Positions 51,101 to 64,000 are shown, counted from the stretch's first letter. The stretch is DNA of 64,000 bases from an uncultured bacterium (GCA_905214725.1 CAJMNH010000006.1:82874-146873); one strand, 5' to 3'. The notes: generated by a model from the sequence alone, not told the origin. Program-made: numbers and translations.

Positions 51101-52288
51101 ATGGCAAAAGAGAAATTTGACCGTTCGAAACCGCATGTGAACATCGGTACTATCGGACACGTAGACCACGGTAAGACGACGCTGACCGCCGCAATTACCA
51201 CCGTACTTGCAAAGGCAGGTCTTTCGGAGCTTCGCTCGTTCGACTCGATCGACAACGCACCCGAGGAGAAAGAGCGCGGTATCACGATCAACACTTCGCA
51301 CGTCGAGTATCAGACCGCTAACCGTCACTATGCTCACGTGGACTGCCCGGGACACGCCGACTATGTGAAGAACATGGTTACCGGTGCCGCTCAGATGGAC
51401 GGCGCCATTCTCGTAGTTGCCGCTACGGACGGTCCTATGCCTCAGACCAACGAGCACGTGCTGCTCGCCCGTCAGGTGAACGTGCCGAAGATCGTCGTTT
51501 TCCTGAACAAGTGCGACATGGTTGACGATCCCGAGATGCTCGACCTCGTCGAGATGGAGGTTCGCGACCTGCTCAACAAGTATGAGTACGACGGCGACAA
51601 CGCCCCGATCATCCGCGGTTCCGCATTGGGCGCTCTCAACGGAGAGGCAAAGTGGGAAGAGAAGGTGATGGAGCTGATGGCTGCTGTCGACGAGTATATT
51701 CCGCTGCCGGTGCGTGAGAACGAGAAGCCGTTCCTGATGCCTGTCGAGGATGTATTCTCGATCACGGGTCGTGGTACGGTGGTTACCGGCCGTATCGAGA
51801 CCGGTATCATCAAGGTCGGCGAACCCGTCGAGATCATCGGTCTGGAAGAGAAGGTGCTCACTTCGACCTGTACGGGTGTCGAGATGTTCCGCAAGCTGCT
51901 CGACGAGGGCGAGGCCGGCGACAACGTAGGTCTGCTGATGCGCGGTATCGACAAGAAGGACGTTAAGCGCGGTATGGTCGTTGCGAAGCCGGGTTCGATT
52001 ACCCCGCACACCAAGTTCCAAGCCGAGGTTTATATCCTGAAGAAGGAAGAGGGCGGCCGTCATACGCCGTTCCACAACAAGTACCGTCCCCAGTTCTACC
52101 TCCGTACGATGGACGTAACCGGTGAGATCGCTCTGCCGGAAGGCGTAGACATGGTGATGCCGGGCGACCACGTTACCATTACCGTAACGCTTATCTATCC
52201 GGTGGCACTGAACGAGGGTCTGCGTTTCGCAATTCGCGAGGGCGGCCGTACGGTAGGTGCAGGCCAGATCCTGAAGATCGTCGACTAA
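51101..52288 (+). CDS. tuf: Translation elongation factor Tu
   Basis: A 395-residue GTPase that delivers aminoacyl-tRNA to the ribosome. G1 is GHVDHGKT at residues 19-26, followed by the switch region GITINTSHVEY, DCPGHADY (G3), NKCD (G4) and the domain II/III beta barrels ending in GAGQILKIVD. Length and motifs are standard. It lies between tRNA-Gly and tRNA-Trp, as in other Bacteroidales. Codon use is strongly biased compared with the SusCD region, as expected for a highly expressed gene. Confidence 0.98.
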   Translation: MAKEKFDRSKPHVNIGTIGHVDHGKTTLTAAITTVLAKAGLSELRSFDSIDNAPEEKERGITINTSHVEYQTANRHYAHVDCPGHADYVKNMVTGAAQMDGAILVVAATDGPMPQTNEHVLLARQVNVPKIVVFLNKCDMVDDPEMLDLVEMEVRDLLNKYEYDGDNAPIIRGSALGALNGEAKWEEKVMELMAAVDEYIPLPVRENEKPFLMPVEDVFSITGRGTVVTGRIETGIIKVGEPVEIIGLEEKVLTSTCTGVEMFRKLLDEGEAGDNVGLLMRGIDKKDVKRGMVVAKPGSITPHTKFQAEVYILKKEEGGRHTPFHNKYRPQFYLRTMDVTGEIALPEGVDMVMPGDHVTITVTLIYPVALNEGLRFAIREGGRTVGAGQILKIVD

Positions 52289-52303
52289 TTCGACCGAACG
52301 ATA

Positions 52304-52334
52304 GGTGCGGGACGCACGTTCCGCACCCTTTTTT
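52304..52334 (+). terminator. Terminator abutting tRNA-Trp
   Basis: A 9-bp stem with one G-T pair (GGTGCGGGA with TTCCGCACC, loop CGCACG) followed by CTTTTTT. The T run ends at the first base of tRNA-Trp, so termination must be partial, or tRNA-Trp and secE rely on read-through. Confidence 0.7.
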
Positions 52335-52405
52335 AGGAGCATAGTTCAAGGGTAGAATAGCGGTCTCCAAAACCGTTGATGGGAGTTCGAATCTCTCTGC
52401 TCCTG
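52335..52405 (+). tRNA. tRNA-Trp (anticodon CCA)
   Basis: A 71-nt cloverleaf with acceptor AGGAGCA/TGCTCCT, D arm AGTTCAAGGGTAGAAT, anticodon loop CTCCAAA and T arm GGAGTTCGAATCTCTC. It lies 22 nt before secE. The discriminator is G. Confidence 0.95.
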
Positions 52406-52427
52406 CTGAAAGATAAAAGTTTGCAAT

Positions 52428-52625
52428 ATGCTTAACTACATCAAAGAATCGTACAAAGAGCTCGTTCAGAAGGTAACGTGGCCTACTTTTGCGCAATTGC
52501 AGAACTCGACGATCGTCGTCATGGTGGCGTCGCTGATTTTTGCGTTGGTCGTGCTGGTCATGGACATTTCGTTCGAGAATATCATGAAAGGCATATACAG
52601 TTTCCTCGGCAACATCGGTCATTAA
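52428..52625 (+). CDS. secE: Preprotein translocase subunit SecE
   Basis: A 65-residue single-span SecE of the short form. The conserved amphipathic helix is YIKESYKELVQKVTWPT, with the KVTWPT motif at residues 16-21, followed by one transmembrane helix (about 30-52, IVVMVASLIFALVVLVM). It stabilises SecY in the inner membrane. Position between tRNA-Trp and nusG is conserved in bacteria. Confidence 0.95.
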   Translation: MLNYIKESYKELVQKVTWPTFAQLQNSTIVVMVASLIFALVVLVMDISFENIMKGIYSFLGNIGH

Positions 52626-52648
52626 TTCTTCAAAGAGACTGACTGGCT

Positions 52649-53209
52649 ATGAGCGAGATTAAGAAACAATGGTATGTGATCCGCGCCGTGGGCGGTAAGG
52701 AGAATAAGGTGAAGGAGTACATCGAATCCGAAATTCGCCACAACCACCTCGAGGATTACATCTCTCAGATACTGATTCCTACGGAAAAAGTCTATACCAT
52801 TCGCAACGGTAAGAAGATTTCGAAGGAAAAAGTGTCCTACCCGGGCTATGTCCTCATCGAGGCGGCTTTCGTAGGACAAATTCCGATTATCATTCGCAAC
52901 ACTCCGAACGTGCTGGGCTTCTTGGGCGATACCAAGGAGGAGAGCCGGAAGATGATCGCGACTCCCTTGCGTCCACAAGAGGTGAGCCGCATTCTAGGCC
53001 GGGTCGACGAACTCAGCGAGATGGAGGAAGAGAACGAAGTTCCGTTCTTTGTCGGCGAGACTGTCAAGGTTACAGACGGTCCTTTCTCGAGCTTCCAAGG
53101 TACTATCGAGGCGGTCGACAACGAGCGCAAGAAACTGACGGTCTCCGTGAAGATTTTCGGCCGCAAGACTCCTATGGAGTTGAGCTTTACACAAGTAGAA
53201 AAAGAATAA
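52649..53209 (+). CDS. nusG: Transcription termination/antitermination protein NusG
   Basis: A 186-residue NusG. The N-terminal NGN domain starts KKQWYVIRAVGGKENKVKEY in part and includes YPGYVLIEA and RNTPNVLGFLG. The C-terminal KOW domain is VGETVKVTDGPFSSFQGTIE. It couples RNA polymerase to the ribosome or to Rho and supports processive transcription. It is 23 nt after secE and 16 nt before rplK. Confidence 0.97.
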   Translation: MSEIKKQWYVIRAVGGKENKVKEYIESEIRHNHLEDYISQILIPTEKVYTIRNGKKISKEKVSYPGYVLIEAAFVGQIPIIIRNTPNVLGFLGDTKEESRKMIATPLRPQEVSRILGRVDELSEMEEENEVPFFVGETVKVTDGPFSSFQGTIEAVDNERKKLTVSVKIFGRKTPMELSFTQVEKE

Positions 53210-53225
53210 TTAACCAAGGAAAATT

Positions 53226-53666
53226 ATGGCAAAAGAGGTTGCTGCATTTATCAAATTGCAGATTAAAGGTGGTGCTGCCAATCCTTCACCCCCAGTGGGT
53301 CCTGCGTTGGGTTCCAAGGGAGTCAATATCATGGACTTCTGTAAACAATTCAATGCGCGTACCCAAGACAAGGCGGGGAAGGTCCTTCCAGTCATCATCA
53401 CGGTTTATAGCGATAAGTCGTTCGACTTTGTTGTTAAACAGCCGCCCGTAGCCATCCAGCTCAAGGAAGCCGCGAAGGTCAAGAGTGGTTCCGCGCAGCC
53501 CAACCGCGACAAAGTGGGTGAGGTTACGTGGGAGCAGATCGAGGCGATTGCCAAGGACAAGATGCCTGACCTGAACTGTTTCACCGTCGAAGCTGCCATG
53601 CGTATGGTCGCCGGTACTGCTCGCAGTATGGGTATCAACGTGAAAGGTGAATTTCCTAAAAAGTAA
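53226..53666 (+). CDS. rplK: 50S ribosomal protein L11
   Basis: A 146-residue L11, which forms the GTPase-associated centre with 23S rRNA. The N-terminal domain has FIKLQIKGGAANPSPPVGPA and LGSKGVNIMDFCKQFN, and the C-terminal RNA-binding domain ends AGTARSMGINVKG. Gap to rplA is 6 nt. Confidence 0.98.
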   Translation: MAKEVAAFIKLQIKGGAANPSPPVGPALGSKGVNIMDFCKQFNARTQDKAGKVLPVIITVYSDKSFDFVVKQPPVAIQLKEAAKVKSGSAQPNRDKVGEVTWEQIEAIAKDKMPDLNCFTVEAAMRMVAGTARSMGINVKGEFPKK

Positions 53667-53672
53667 CGTAGC

Positions 53673-54371
53673 ATGAGTAAGTTAACGAAAAATCAGAAAA
53701 ATGCCTACGCAAAGGTTGAGCCCAACAAGGCGTACAAACTCGCTGAGGCCGCAGCTCTTCTGAAGGAAATTACCTTTACGAAATTCGATGCTTCGGTCGA
53801 TATCGACGTCCGTCTGGGCGTCGATCCCCGCAAGGCGAATCAGATGGTGCGCGGCGTCGTGACGTTGCCTCACGGTACGGGTAAGACGATGCGCGTGTTG
53901 GTGCTCTGCACTCCTGAGAAGGAGGAGGAGGCCAAGGCTGCCGGCGCCGATTACGTCGGTCTGGACGAATACGTCGAGAAGATCAAAGGCGGTTGGACCG
54001 ACGTGGACGTGATCATCACCACCCCGAACGTCATGGGCAAGGTGGGTGCGCTGGGCCGTATTCTGGGTCCCCGCGGCCTGATGCCGAATCCCAAGACGGG
54101 TACGGTGACGATGGACGTCGCCAAAGCTGTAAGCGAAGTTAAAGCCGGTAAGATCGATTTCAAAGTCGACAAATTCGGTATTGTTCACACATCGATCGGT
54201 AAGGTTTCGTTCTCGGCGGAGAAAATCGTTGACAATGCCAGCGAGTTTCTCTCGATGATCATGAAACTCAAGCCGTCTGCCGCCAAGGGCGCTTACGTGA
54301 AGAGTATTTACCTCTCGACCACGATGAGCCCGGGTCTGCAGATCGATGCGAAATCAGTTGAAACCAAATAA
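53673..54371 (+). CDS. rplA: 50S ribosomal protein L1
   Basis: A 232-residue L1, the stalk protein that moves with E-site tRNA. Typical segments are KFDASVDIDVRLGVDPRKA, RGVVTLPHGTGK, LGRILGPRGLMPNPKTGTVT and the C-terminal KGAYVKSIYLSTTMSPG. L1 autoregulates rplK-rplA translation in many bacteria; no clear leader mimic was traced here. Confidence 0.98.
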   Translation: MSKLTKNQKNAYAKVEPNKAYKLAEAAALLKEITFTKFDASVDIDVRLGVDPRKANQMVRGVVTLPHGTGKTMRVLVLCTPEKEEEAKAAGADYVGLDEYVEKIKGGWTDVDVIITTPNVMGKVGALGRILGPRGLMPNPKTGTVTMDVAKAVSEVKAGKIDFKVDKFGIVHTSIGKVSFSAEKIVDNASEFLSMIMKLKPSAAKGAYVKSIYLSTTMSPGLQIDAKSVETK

Positions 54372-54389
54372 CGAAGGAGGATTTAAGAG

Positions 54390-54911
54390 ATGACTAAGGA
54401 AGAAAAAGCGGTTGTAATCAACAGCCTCGCCGAGCAGCTCAATGCGTATCCTCACTTCTATCTGACCGACATCGAGGCGCTCAACGCCGAGCAGACCGCT
54501 CAGTTGCGCCGCAAGTGCTTCGAGAACGAGATCAAACTCGTCGTCGTGAAGAATACGCTTTTCGGCAAGGCGCTCGAGAAGGCTCAGAAGGCGGATGCTG
54601 ATTTGATGAAGGTTTTAGAGGGTTCGACCTCGGTAATGTTTGCAACGACGGCGAAAGGTCCTGCCGTTGTCATCAAGGAGTTCCGCAAGAAGTGCGAGAA
54701 ACCCGTCTTGAAGGCAGCGTTCGTGGAGGAGTGCGTCTATGTCGGCGACAACCAGTTGGATGCCCTGTGCAACATTAAGAGCAAGGAAGAACTCATCGGA
54801 GAGATCATATCACTCCTGCAGTCGCCTGCGAAGAATGTTATCTCTGCATTGCAAGCCAATGCAGGCCAAAAGATTGCGGGTCTGGTGAAGACGCTCGAAG
54901 AAAGAAACTAA
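54390..54911 (+). CDS. rplJ: 50S ribosomal protein L10
   Basis: A 173-residue L10, the base of the L7/L12 stalk. The N-terminal rRNA-binding domain includes HFYLTDIEALNAEQTAQLRR and KNTLFGKALEKA. The C-terminal helix (LQANAGQKIAGLVKTLEE) anchors L12 dimers. A strong ribosome-binding site (AAGGAGG) lies upstream. Confidence 0.97.
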   Translation: MTKEEKAVVINSLAEQLNAYPHFYLTDIEALNAEQTAQLRRKCFENEIKLVVVKNTLFGKALEKAQKADADLMKVLEGSTSVMFATTAKGPAVVIKEFRKKCEKPVLKAAFVEECVYVGDNQLDALCNIKSKEELIGEIISLLQSPAKNVISALQANAGQKIAGLVKTLEERN

Positions 54912-54951
54912 TTTAAGAACAAAAAACAAGAATTTAATAAAAATTACAACT

Positions 54952-55329
54952 ATGGCAGATGTAAAGAAACTGGCAGAAGAATTGGTAAATTTGACTGTTA
55001 AGGAAGTAAACGAATTGGCTACCGTGCTCAAAGAGGAGTACGGCATTGAACCCGCTGCTGCAGCTGTTGCAGTCGCTGCTCCTGCAGCCGGCGCCGGCGA
55101 GGCCGCTGCCGCCGAGAAGACGTCGTTCGATGTTATTCTGAAAACTGCCGGTCAGCAGAAACTTCAGGTTATCAAAGCCGTTAAGGAGATCGCAGGTCTG
55201 TCGCTGGGCGATGCCAAGGCGCTGGTCGACGGTGCTCCCAAGGCCGTTAAAGAGGGTGTCTCCAAAGAGGAGGCTGAGTCGATTAAAGGCCAGCTCGAGG
55301 AGGCAGGTGCTGAAGTTGAAGTTAAGTAG
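54952..55329 (+). CDS. rplL: 50S ribosomal protein L7/L12
   Basis: A 125-residue L7/L12. The N-terminal dimer domain (LAEELVNLTVKEVNELATVL) is joined by an Ala/Gly-rich hinge (AAAAVAVAAPAAGAGEAAAA) to the C-terminal factor-binding domain (KTSFDVILKTAGQQKLQVIK, then GLSLGDAKALVDGAP). It recruits translation factors. The 244-nt gap to rpoB is the longest in the cluster. Confidence 0.98.
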   Translation: MADVKKLAEELVNLTVKEVNELATVLKEEYGIEPAAAAVAVAAPAAGAGEAAAAEKTSFDVILKTAGQQKLQVIKAVKEIAGLSLGDAKALVDGAPKAVKEGVSKEEAESIKGQLEEAGAEVEVK

Positions 55330-55409
55330 TTTCGTCGCTACTTTCGTAGTTTCAGACAACTCAGGTGTAGAGTTTACCTCCAAAGTAAGCTCTATGCCTT
55401 TTCTCGTCT

Positions 55410-55495
55410 AAGAAAAGGGAGTGCCGTCAGAGCTGTGCCCTTTTCTTGGACTTTGGAATGCTCTCCGGGTGTAATGTGTTTACGCTGAGAGCATT
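55410..55495 (+). other. Two hairpins in the rplL-rpoB spacer
   Basis: The first is a 10-bp perfect stem (AAGAAAAGGG at 55410-55419 with CCCTTTTCTT at 55438-55447). The second has AATGCTCTC (55457-55465) with GAGAGCATT (55487-55495), extended inward by GTGTAA/TTACGC. Neither has a terminal T run. By analogy with E. coli, they may act as an attenuator and an RNase processing site that sets the lower level of rpoBC relative to rplJL. Confidence 0.5.
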
Positions 55496-55573
55496 GTCGC
55501 GGGTTATTGAGACCTGTCGGAAAGGAAGGTACCCGATTGAAAGAACAATCTTCAACTTAATTTGGATTTACCG

Positions 55574-58500
55574 ATGTCCACAAATACCACACAACAAAGA
55601 ATTAGCTTCTCGACTGTGAAAAACCGGGTGCCCTACCCGGATCTGCTCGAGGTACAGCTGAAATCATTCCGAGATTTTTTCCAGATGGACACCACGGCCG
55701 AGAATCGCAAGAACGAAGGCCTCTACAAGGTGTTTCAGGAGAATTTCCCCATTACGGATACCAGAAATAATTTCGTCCTCGAGTTCATCGACTACTACAT
55801 CGATCCGCCCCGTTATTCGATCGAAGAGTGCTTGGAGCGCGGTCTGACGTACAGCGTGCCTCTGAAGGCCAAGTTGAAACTCTATTGCACCGATACGGAG
55901 CACGAAGATTTCGGTGTCGTCGTTCAGGACGTCTATTTCGGTACGATTCCCTATATGACCGAACGGGGTACGTTCGTCATCAACGGTGCGGAGCGCGTCA
56001 TCGTGTCGCAGCTGCACCGCTCGCCGGGTGTCTTCTTCGGACAGAGCATGCATACCAACGGTACGAAGCTCTATTCGGCGCGCATCATCCCCTTCAAGGG
56101 GTCGTGGATCGAGTTCGCCACGGATATCAACAACGTGATGTACGCCTATATCGACCGAAAGAAGAAGCTGCCCGTCACGACCCTTTTGCGGGCCATCGGT
56201 TTCGAAGCGGATCAGCAGATTCTCGAGATTTTCGACCTCGCCGACGAGGTGAAGGTTACCAAAACCAATCTCAAAAAGGCCGTAGGCCGTATGTTGGCCG
56301 CGCGCGTGCTTTCGACATGGGTCGAAGATTTCGTCGACGAGGATACGGGCGAGGTGGTCTCCATCGAGCGTAACAACGTCATCGTCGATCGCGAGACCGT
56401 TCTCGAGGAGGAGCACATCGACCAGATCATCGAGAGCGGCGCCAAGACGATTCTGCTGCACAAGGAGAATCCGTCGGGCATCGACTTCTCCATTATATAC
56501 AACACCTTACAGAAAGACCCGTGCAACTCCGAGAAGGAGGCCGTCGTCTACATCTACCGGCAGCTGCGCGCTTCGGAGCCGCCCGATGAGGCTACGGCGC
56601 GCGACGTGATCGAGAAGCTCTTCTTCTCGGACAAGCGTTACGATCTGGGCGACGTGGGTCGTTTCCGTATCAACAAGAAGCTGGGGCTGGAGATCGATCC
56701 CGAGATCCGCACGCTTACGCGCGAGGATATCATCGCCATTATCAAGTACCTCATCCAGCTTATCAACTCGCGGGCCGAGGTGGACGATATCGACCACCTG
56801 TCGAACCGCCGCGTGCGTACCGTCGGCGAGCAGCTGTCGAACCAGTTCTCGGTCGGCTTCGTGCGCATGGCGCGTACGATCCGCGAGCGCATGAACGTGC
56901 GCGACAACGAGGTCTTCACGCCGGTCGACCTCATTAATGCCAAAACACTGTCGAGCGTCATCAACTCGTTCTTCGGCACGAGCCAGCTCTCGCAGTTCAT
57001 GGACCAGATCAACCCGCTGGCCGAGATCACGCACAAACGCCGTCTGTCGGCGCTCGGCCCCGGCGGTCTGTCGCGCGATCGCGCCGGTTTCGAGGTGCGC
57101 GACGTGCACTATACGCACTACGGCCGCCTTTGTCCGATCGAGTCGCCGGAAGGCCCCAACATCGGTCTGATCTCGTCGTTGTGCGTCTATGCCAAGATTT
57201 CGGACATGGGCTTCATCGAGACGCCTTACCGCGAAGTGAAGGAGGGTGTCATCGACTTGGACAACAGCCATATCAAGTACTACTCCGCCGAAGAGGAGGA
57301 GGGGAAAGTGGTCGCACAGTCGAACATTCCGATCGACGACGAAGGTCATTTCCTCCAACCGAACCGCATCAAGGCGCGTGAAGGCGCCGATTTCCCCGTG
57401 GTGACGGACAAGGAGGTCAACCTGATGGACGTCGCTCCGAACCAGATCGCTTCGATCGCCGCCAGTCTGATTCCGTTTTTGGAGCATGACGACGCCAACC
57501 GTGCGCTGATGGGTTCGAACATGATGCGTCAGGCCGTTCCGCTGATTACGTGCGAGGCGCCGATCGTAGGTACGGGCATCGAGAAGGACATGATCTCCGA
57601 CAGCCGCATCCAGATCGTCGCCGAGGGCGACGGCGAGGTGGTTTTCGCCGATGCGACGCAGATTCGGATCAAATACGAACGTACGCCGGACGAAGTCGTT
57701 ACTTCGTTTGCGCCCGAGGTGACCACTTACGAGTTGCCGCGCTACCGCCGTACGAACCAGAATACTTCGATCACGCTGAAGCCGGTCGTGCTGACGGGCG
57801 ATCGGGTGACCAAGGGGCAGATTCTGACCGCGGGTTACTCGACGCAAGGCGGCGAGCTGGCGCTCGGACGCAACCTGAAGGTCGCTTACATGCCTTGGAA
57901 AGGGTATAACTTCGAGGACGCCATCGTGATCTCGGAGCGTATCCAGCGCGAGGATATCTTCACGTCGGTGCACGTCGACGAGTACATCATGGAGGTGCGC
58001 GACACGAAGCGCGGCGTGGAGGAGCTTACGTCGGATATTCCCAACGTGAGCGAAGACGCCACGAAGGATTTGGATGCCAACGGTATCATCCGTATCGGCG
58101 CCAACGTCCATCCGGGCGACATTCTCATCGGCAAGATCACGCCCAAGGGCGAAAGCGATCCTTCGCCCGAGGAGAAACTGCTGCGCGCCATCTTCGGCGA
58201 CAAGGCGGGCGACGTGAAGGACGCTTCGCTGAAAGCGCAGCCCTCGCTGCACGGCGTGGTGATCGATACCAAACTTTACAGCCGCGCCGGCAAGGAGGCC
58301 AAGAAGTCGAAGGCCGCCGAGAAGGCGATGCTCGAGAAGCTCGACGAGAAATTCGCCGCCGAGATCGCCGATCTGACCAAACTGCTCGTGCAGAAGCTCT
58401 GGACGCTCGTGCAGGGCAAGACCACGACGGGTGTCACCGACTATTTCGGCGCGGAACTTTACGCCGCCGGCACGAAGTTCTCGCAGAAGATGCTCGACGA

Positions 58501-59434
58501 ACTGTCGCGTCAGACGACCGACGAACGGACGGGCGTTGCGACGGGCTTCCTGAACCTCGGTTCGTGCCGCTGGACTTCGGACGAGCATGTCAACGCCCTG
58601 ATCGAAGCCACGATTAACAACTATACCATCGAGTGGAAGAAGGCCGACGCCGCCATCAAGCGCGAGAAGTACAACCTTACCAACGGCGACGAGCTCCCGC
58701 AGACGGGCGTCATCCAGATGGCCAAGGTCTACATCGCCAAGAAGCGCAAGCTGAAGGTGGGCGACAAGATGGCCGGCCGCCACGGTAACAAGGGTATCGT
58801 CGCGCGTATCGTTCGCGACGAGGATATGCCTTTCTTGGAGGACGGTACGATCGTCGACATCTGTCTGAACCCGCTGGGCGTGCCTTCGCGAATGAACCTC
58901 GGTCAGATTTACGAGGCTGTGCTCGGGTGGGCGGGCCGCGAGCTGGGCGTGAAGTTCGCCACTCCGATTTTCGACGGCGCTTCGCTCGACCAGATCAACG
59001 AGTATACCGCCGAGGCGGGTATTCCGCGCAGCGGTCGCACCTATCTTTACAACGGTGAGACGGGCGAGCGTTTCGACCAGCCGGCCACCGTCGGCGTGAC
59101 CTACATGCTCAAACTGGGTCACATGATCGACGACAAGATGCACGCCCGTTCGATCGGTCCCTACTCGCTCATCACGCAGCAGCCGCTGGGCGGTAAGGCG
59201 CAGTTCGGCGGTCAGCGTTTCGGCGAGATGGAGGTTTGGGCGCTCGAGGGATTCGGCGCCGCCAACATCCTGCAGGAGATTCTGACCATCAAGTCGGACG
59301 ACGTGACGGGCCGCGCCAAGGCTTACGAGGCGATCGTCAAGGGCGACAACCTGCCCAAGCCGGGCATCCCCGAAGCGATGAACGTCCTGCTGCACGAGTT
59401 GCGCGGTCTGGCGCTTTCGGTCAAACTGGAGTAA
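55574..59434 (+). CDS. rpoB: DNA-directed RNA polymerase beta subunit
   Basis: A 1286-residue beta subunit with start at the ATG 55574 (an upstream TTG at 55562 is less likely). Core regions include the rifampicin pocket: SQLSQFMDQ, then ITHKRRLSALGPGGLSRDRA, with the residues found in sensitive strains (Asp, His, Ser at the usual places). The C-terminal half has GRHGNKG and the clamp contacts (KPGIPEAMNVLLHELRGLAL in part). A Bacteroidetes-type insertion rich in Lys/Glu lies near residues 895-935 (KEAKKSKAAEKAMLEKLDEK). It forms the catalytic core with rpoC, which starts 38 nt downstream. Confidence 0.98.
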   Translation: MSTNTTQQRISFSTVKNRVPYPDLLEVQLKSFRDFFQMDTTAENRKNEGLYKVFQENFPITDTRNNFVLEFIDYYIDPPRYSIEECLERGLTYSVPLKAKLKLYCTDTEHEDFGVVVQDVYFGTIPYMTERGTFVINGAERVIVSQLHRSPGVFFGQSMHTNGTKLYSARIIPFKGSWIEFATDINNVMYAYIDRKKKLPVTTLLRAIGFEADQQILEIFDLADEVKVTKTNLKKAVGRMLAARVLSTWVEDFVDEDTGEVVSIERNNVIVDRETVLEEEHIDQIIESGAKTILLHKENPSGIDFSIIYNTLQKDPCNSEKEAVVYIYRQLRASEPPDEATARDVIEKLFFSDKRYDLGDVGRFRINKKLGLEIDPEIRTLTREDIIAIIKYLIQLINSRAEVDDIDHLSNRRVRTVGEQLSNQFSVGFVRMARTIRERMNVRDNEVFTPVDLINAKTLSSVINSFFGTSQLSQFMDQINPLAEITHKRRLSALGPGGLSRDRAGFEVRDVHYTHYGRLCPIESPEGPNIGLISSLCVYAKISDMGFIETPYREVKEGVIDLDNSHIKYYSAEEEEGKVVAQSNIPIDDEGHFLQPNRIKAREGADFPVVTDKEVNLMDVAPNQIASIAASLIPFLEHDDANRALMGSNMMRQAVPLITCEAPIVGTGIEKDMISDSRIQIVAEGDGEVVFADATQIRIKYERTPDEVVTSFAPEVTTYELPRYRRTNQNTSITLKPVVLTGDRVTKGQILTAGYSTQGGELALGRNLKVAYMPWKGYNFEDAIVISERIQREDIFTSVHVDEYIMEVRDTKRGVEELTSDIPNVSEDATKDLDANGIIRIGANVHPGDILIGKITPKGESDPSPEEKLLRAIFGDKAGDVKDASLKAQPSLHGVVIDTKLYSRAGKEAKKSKAAEKAMLEKLDEKFAAEIADLTKLLVQKLWTLVQGKTTTGVTDYFGAELYAAGTKFSQKMLDELSRQTTDERTGVATGFLNLGSCRWTSDEHVNALIEATINNYTIEWKKADAAIKREKYNLTNGDELPQTGVIQMAKVYIAKKRKLKVGDKMAGRHGNKGIVARIVRDEDMPFLEDGTIVDICLNPLGVPSRMNLGQIYEAVLGWAGRELGVKFATPIFDGASLDQINEYTAEAGIPRSGRTYLYNGETGERFDQPATVGVTYMLKLGHMIDDKMHARSIGPYSLITQQPLGGKAQFGGQRFGEMEVWALEGFGAANILQEILTIKSDDVTGRAKAYEAIVKGDNLPKPGIPEAMNVLLHELRGLALSVKLE

Positions 59435-59472
59435 AGGTTAGCAAGTTAACGAGAACGAAAAACTGAATCATT

Positions 59473-63735
<4,263 letters not shown>

Positions 63736-63758
63736 AGAGCCGGCGTCATAAGATAGTG

Positions 63759-63797
63759 AAAGCGGAGCGCCCGACAATCGGGCGCTCCGCTTTTTGT
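63759..63797 (+). terminator. Terminator after rpoC
   Basis: A 16-bp perfect stem (AAAGCGGAGCGCCCGA with its complement, loop CAA) followed by a T-rich tail. Confidence 0.92.
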
Positions 63798-63834
63798 TTG
63801 TCGCTTTTTGCGATGCTTGGTTTTTCGGTATGTT

Positions 63835-63950
63835 GGGTCAATCCAAAAGTACGGAAGGAAGAGTAGTGAAAGTCCCGTACCCAATTTCTGAATTCGCAGC
63901 AGGAATCTGTTTGCCGCTTTTTATGGAAAAAGCGGCGTAAAACCGTCCGC
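63835..63950. repeat. Inverted copy of the intergenic repeat after rpoC
   Basis: The reverse complement matches 49865-49976. It includes the GCCGCTTTTT / AAAAAGCGGC hairpin (63913-63936, loop ATGG) and the GAATTCAGAAAT and GTACTTTTGG segments. The second arm of the CTTTTGG hairpin is lost here. No gene is visible from 63736 to the window end. Confidence 0.75.
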
Positions 63951-64000
63951 AACCGACGCACGCAGCGCGGGCAGAGACCGCTTGCGGGCTATGCCGCGCC

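Overview
The window comes from a GC-rich member of the Bacteroidales. Alistipes or another Rikenellaceae genus is my best guess. The evidence is three SusC/SusD transport loci with ECF sigma/FecR regulators, many lipoproteins with BACON domains, promoters of the Bacteroidetes type (TTTG, about 20 nt, then TAnnTTTG), and the order tRNA-tuf-tRNA-secE-nusG-rplKAJL-rpoBC. The genus is inferred from style and was not tested by any search.

Region 1 (1-36.2 kb) is an array of three SusCD loci on the + strand. Locus A is sigma, FecR, SusC, SusD, a BACON lipoprotein and a GDPD lipoprotein (2.8-12.3 kb). Just upstream are the end of a calcineurin-type phosphoesterase and a convergent secreted GDPD. Locus B is a sigma remnant, SusC, SusD, a BACON lipoprotein, an Ig-like lipoprotein and an S1/P1 nuclease (12.6-21.9 kb). 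Locus C is sigma, FecR, SusC, SusD, a DUF5689/BACON lipoprotein, a three-domain calcineurin phosphoesterase and a 1118-residue multimodular lipoprotein (22.1-36.2 kb). No glycoside hydrolase, polysaccharide lyase or sulfatase is visible. Every recognisable enzyme cleaves phosphoesters (two GDPDs, two calcineurin-type phosphoesterases, one S1/P1 nuclease). I infer that the array harvests a phosphodiester-containing polymer or phosphorus source rather than an ordinary glycan.

Locus B carries the most unusual signals. Its SusC looks like a chimera, with the N-terminal STN and carboxypeptidase-like region of the locus C SusC joined to the plug and barrel of the locus A SusC. A duplicated block lies in front of it, running from the last nuclease codons through a terminator and leader to the first sigma codons, with the rest of sigma and all of FecR missing. 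The only plausible start codon is out of frame with the body across a run of nine G, as in an OFF-phase contingency gene or a sequencing indel. The locus A SusC has an in-frame run of nine C.

Region 2 (36.2-49.1 kb) is metabolic. It holds a dihydroorotate-dehydrogenase-like flavoprotein, an L-serine ammonia-lyase, a complete L-rhamnose operon (divergent AraC regulator, then rhaB, rhaA, fucO, rhaT, rhaD), a metallophosphoesterase/PQQ-propeller fusion, a NUDIX hydrolase and a GNAT acetyltransferase.

Region 3 (49.1-50.6 kb) is non-coding and rich in dispersed repeats, with two 240-nt copies and a related inverted copy after rpoC. Region 4 (50.6-63.8 kb) is the core information-processing cluster: tRNA-Thr, tRNA-Tyr, tRNA-Gly, tuf, tRNA-Trp, secE, nusG, rplK, rplA, rplJ, rplL, rpoB and rpoC, closed by a strong terminator.
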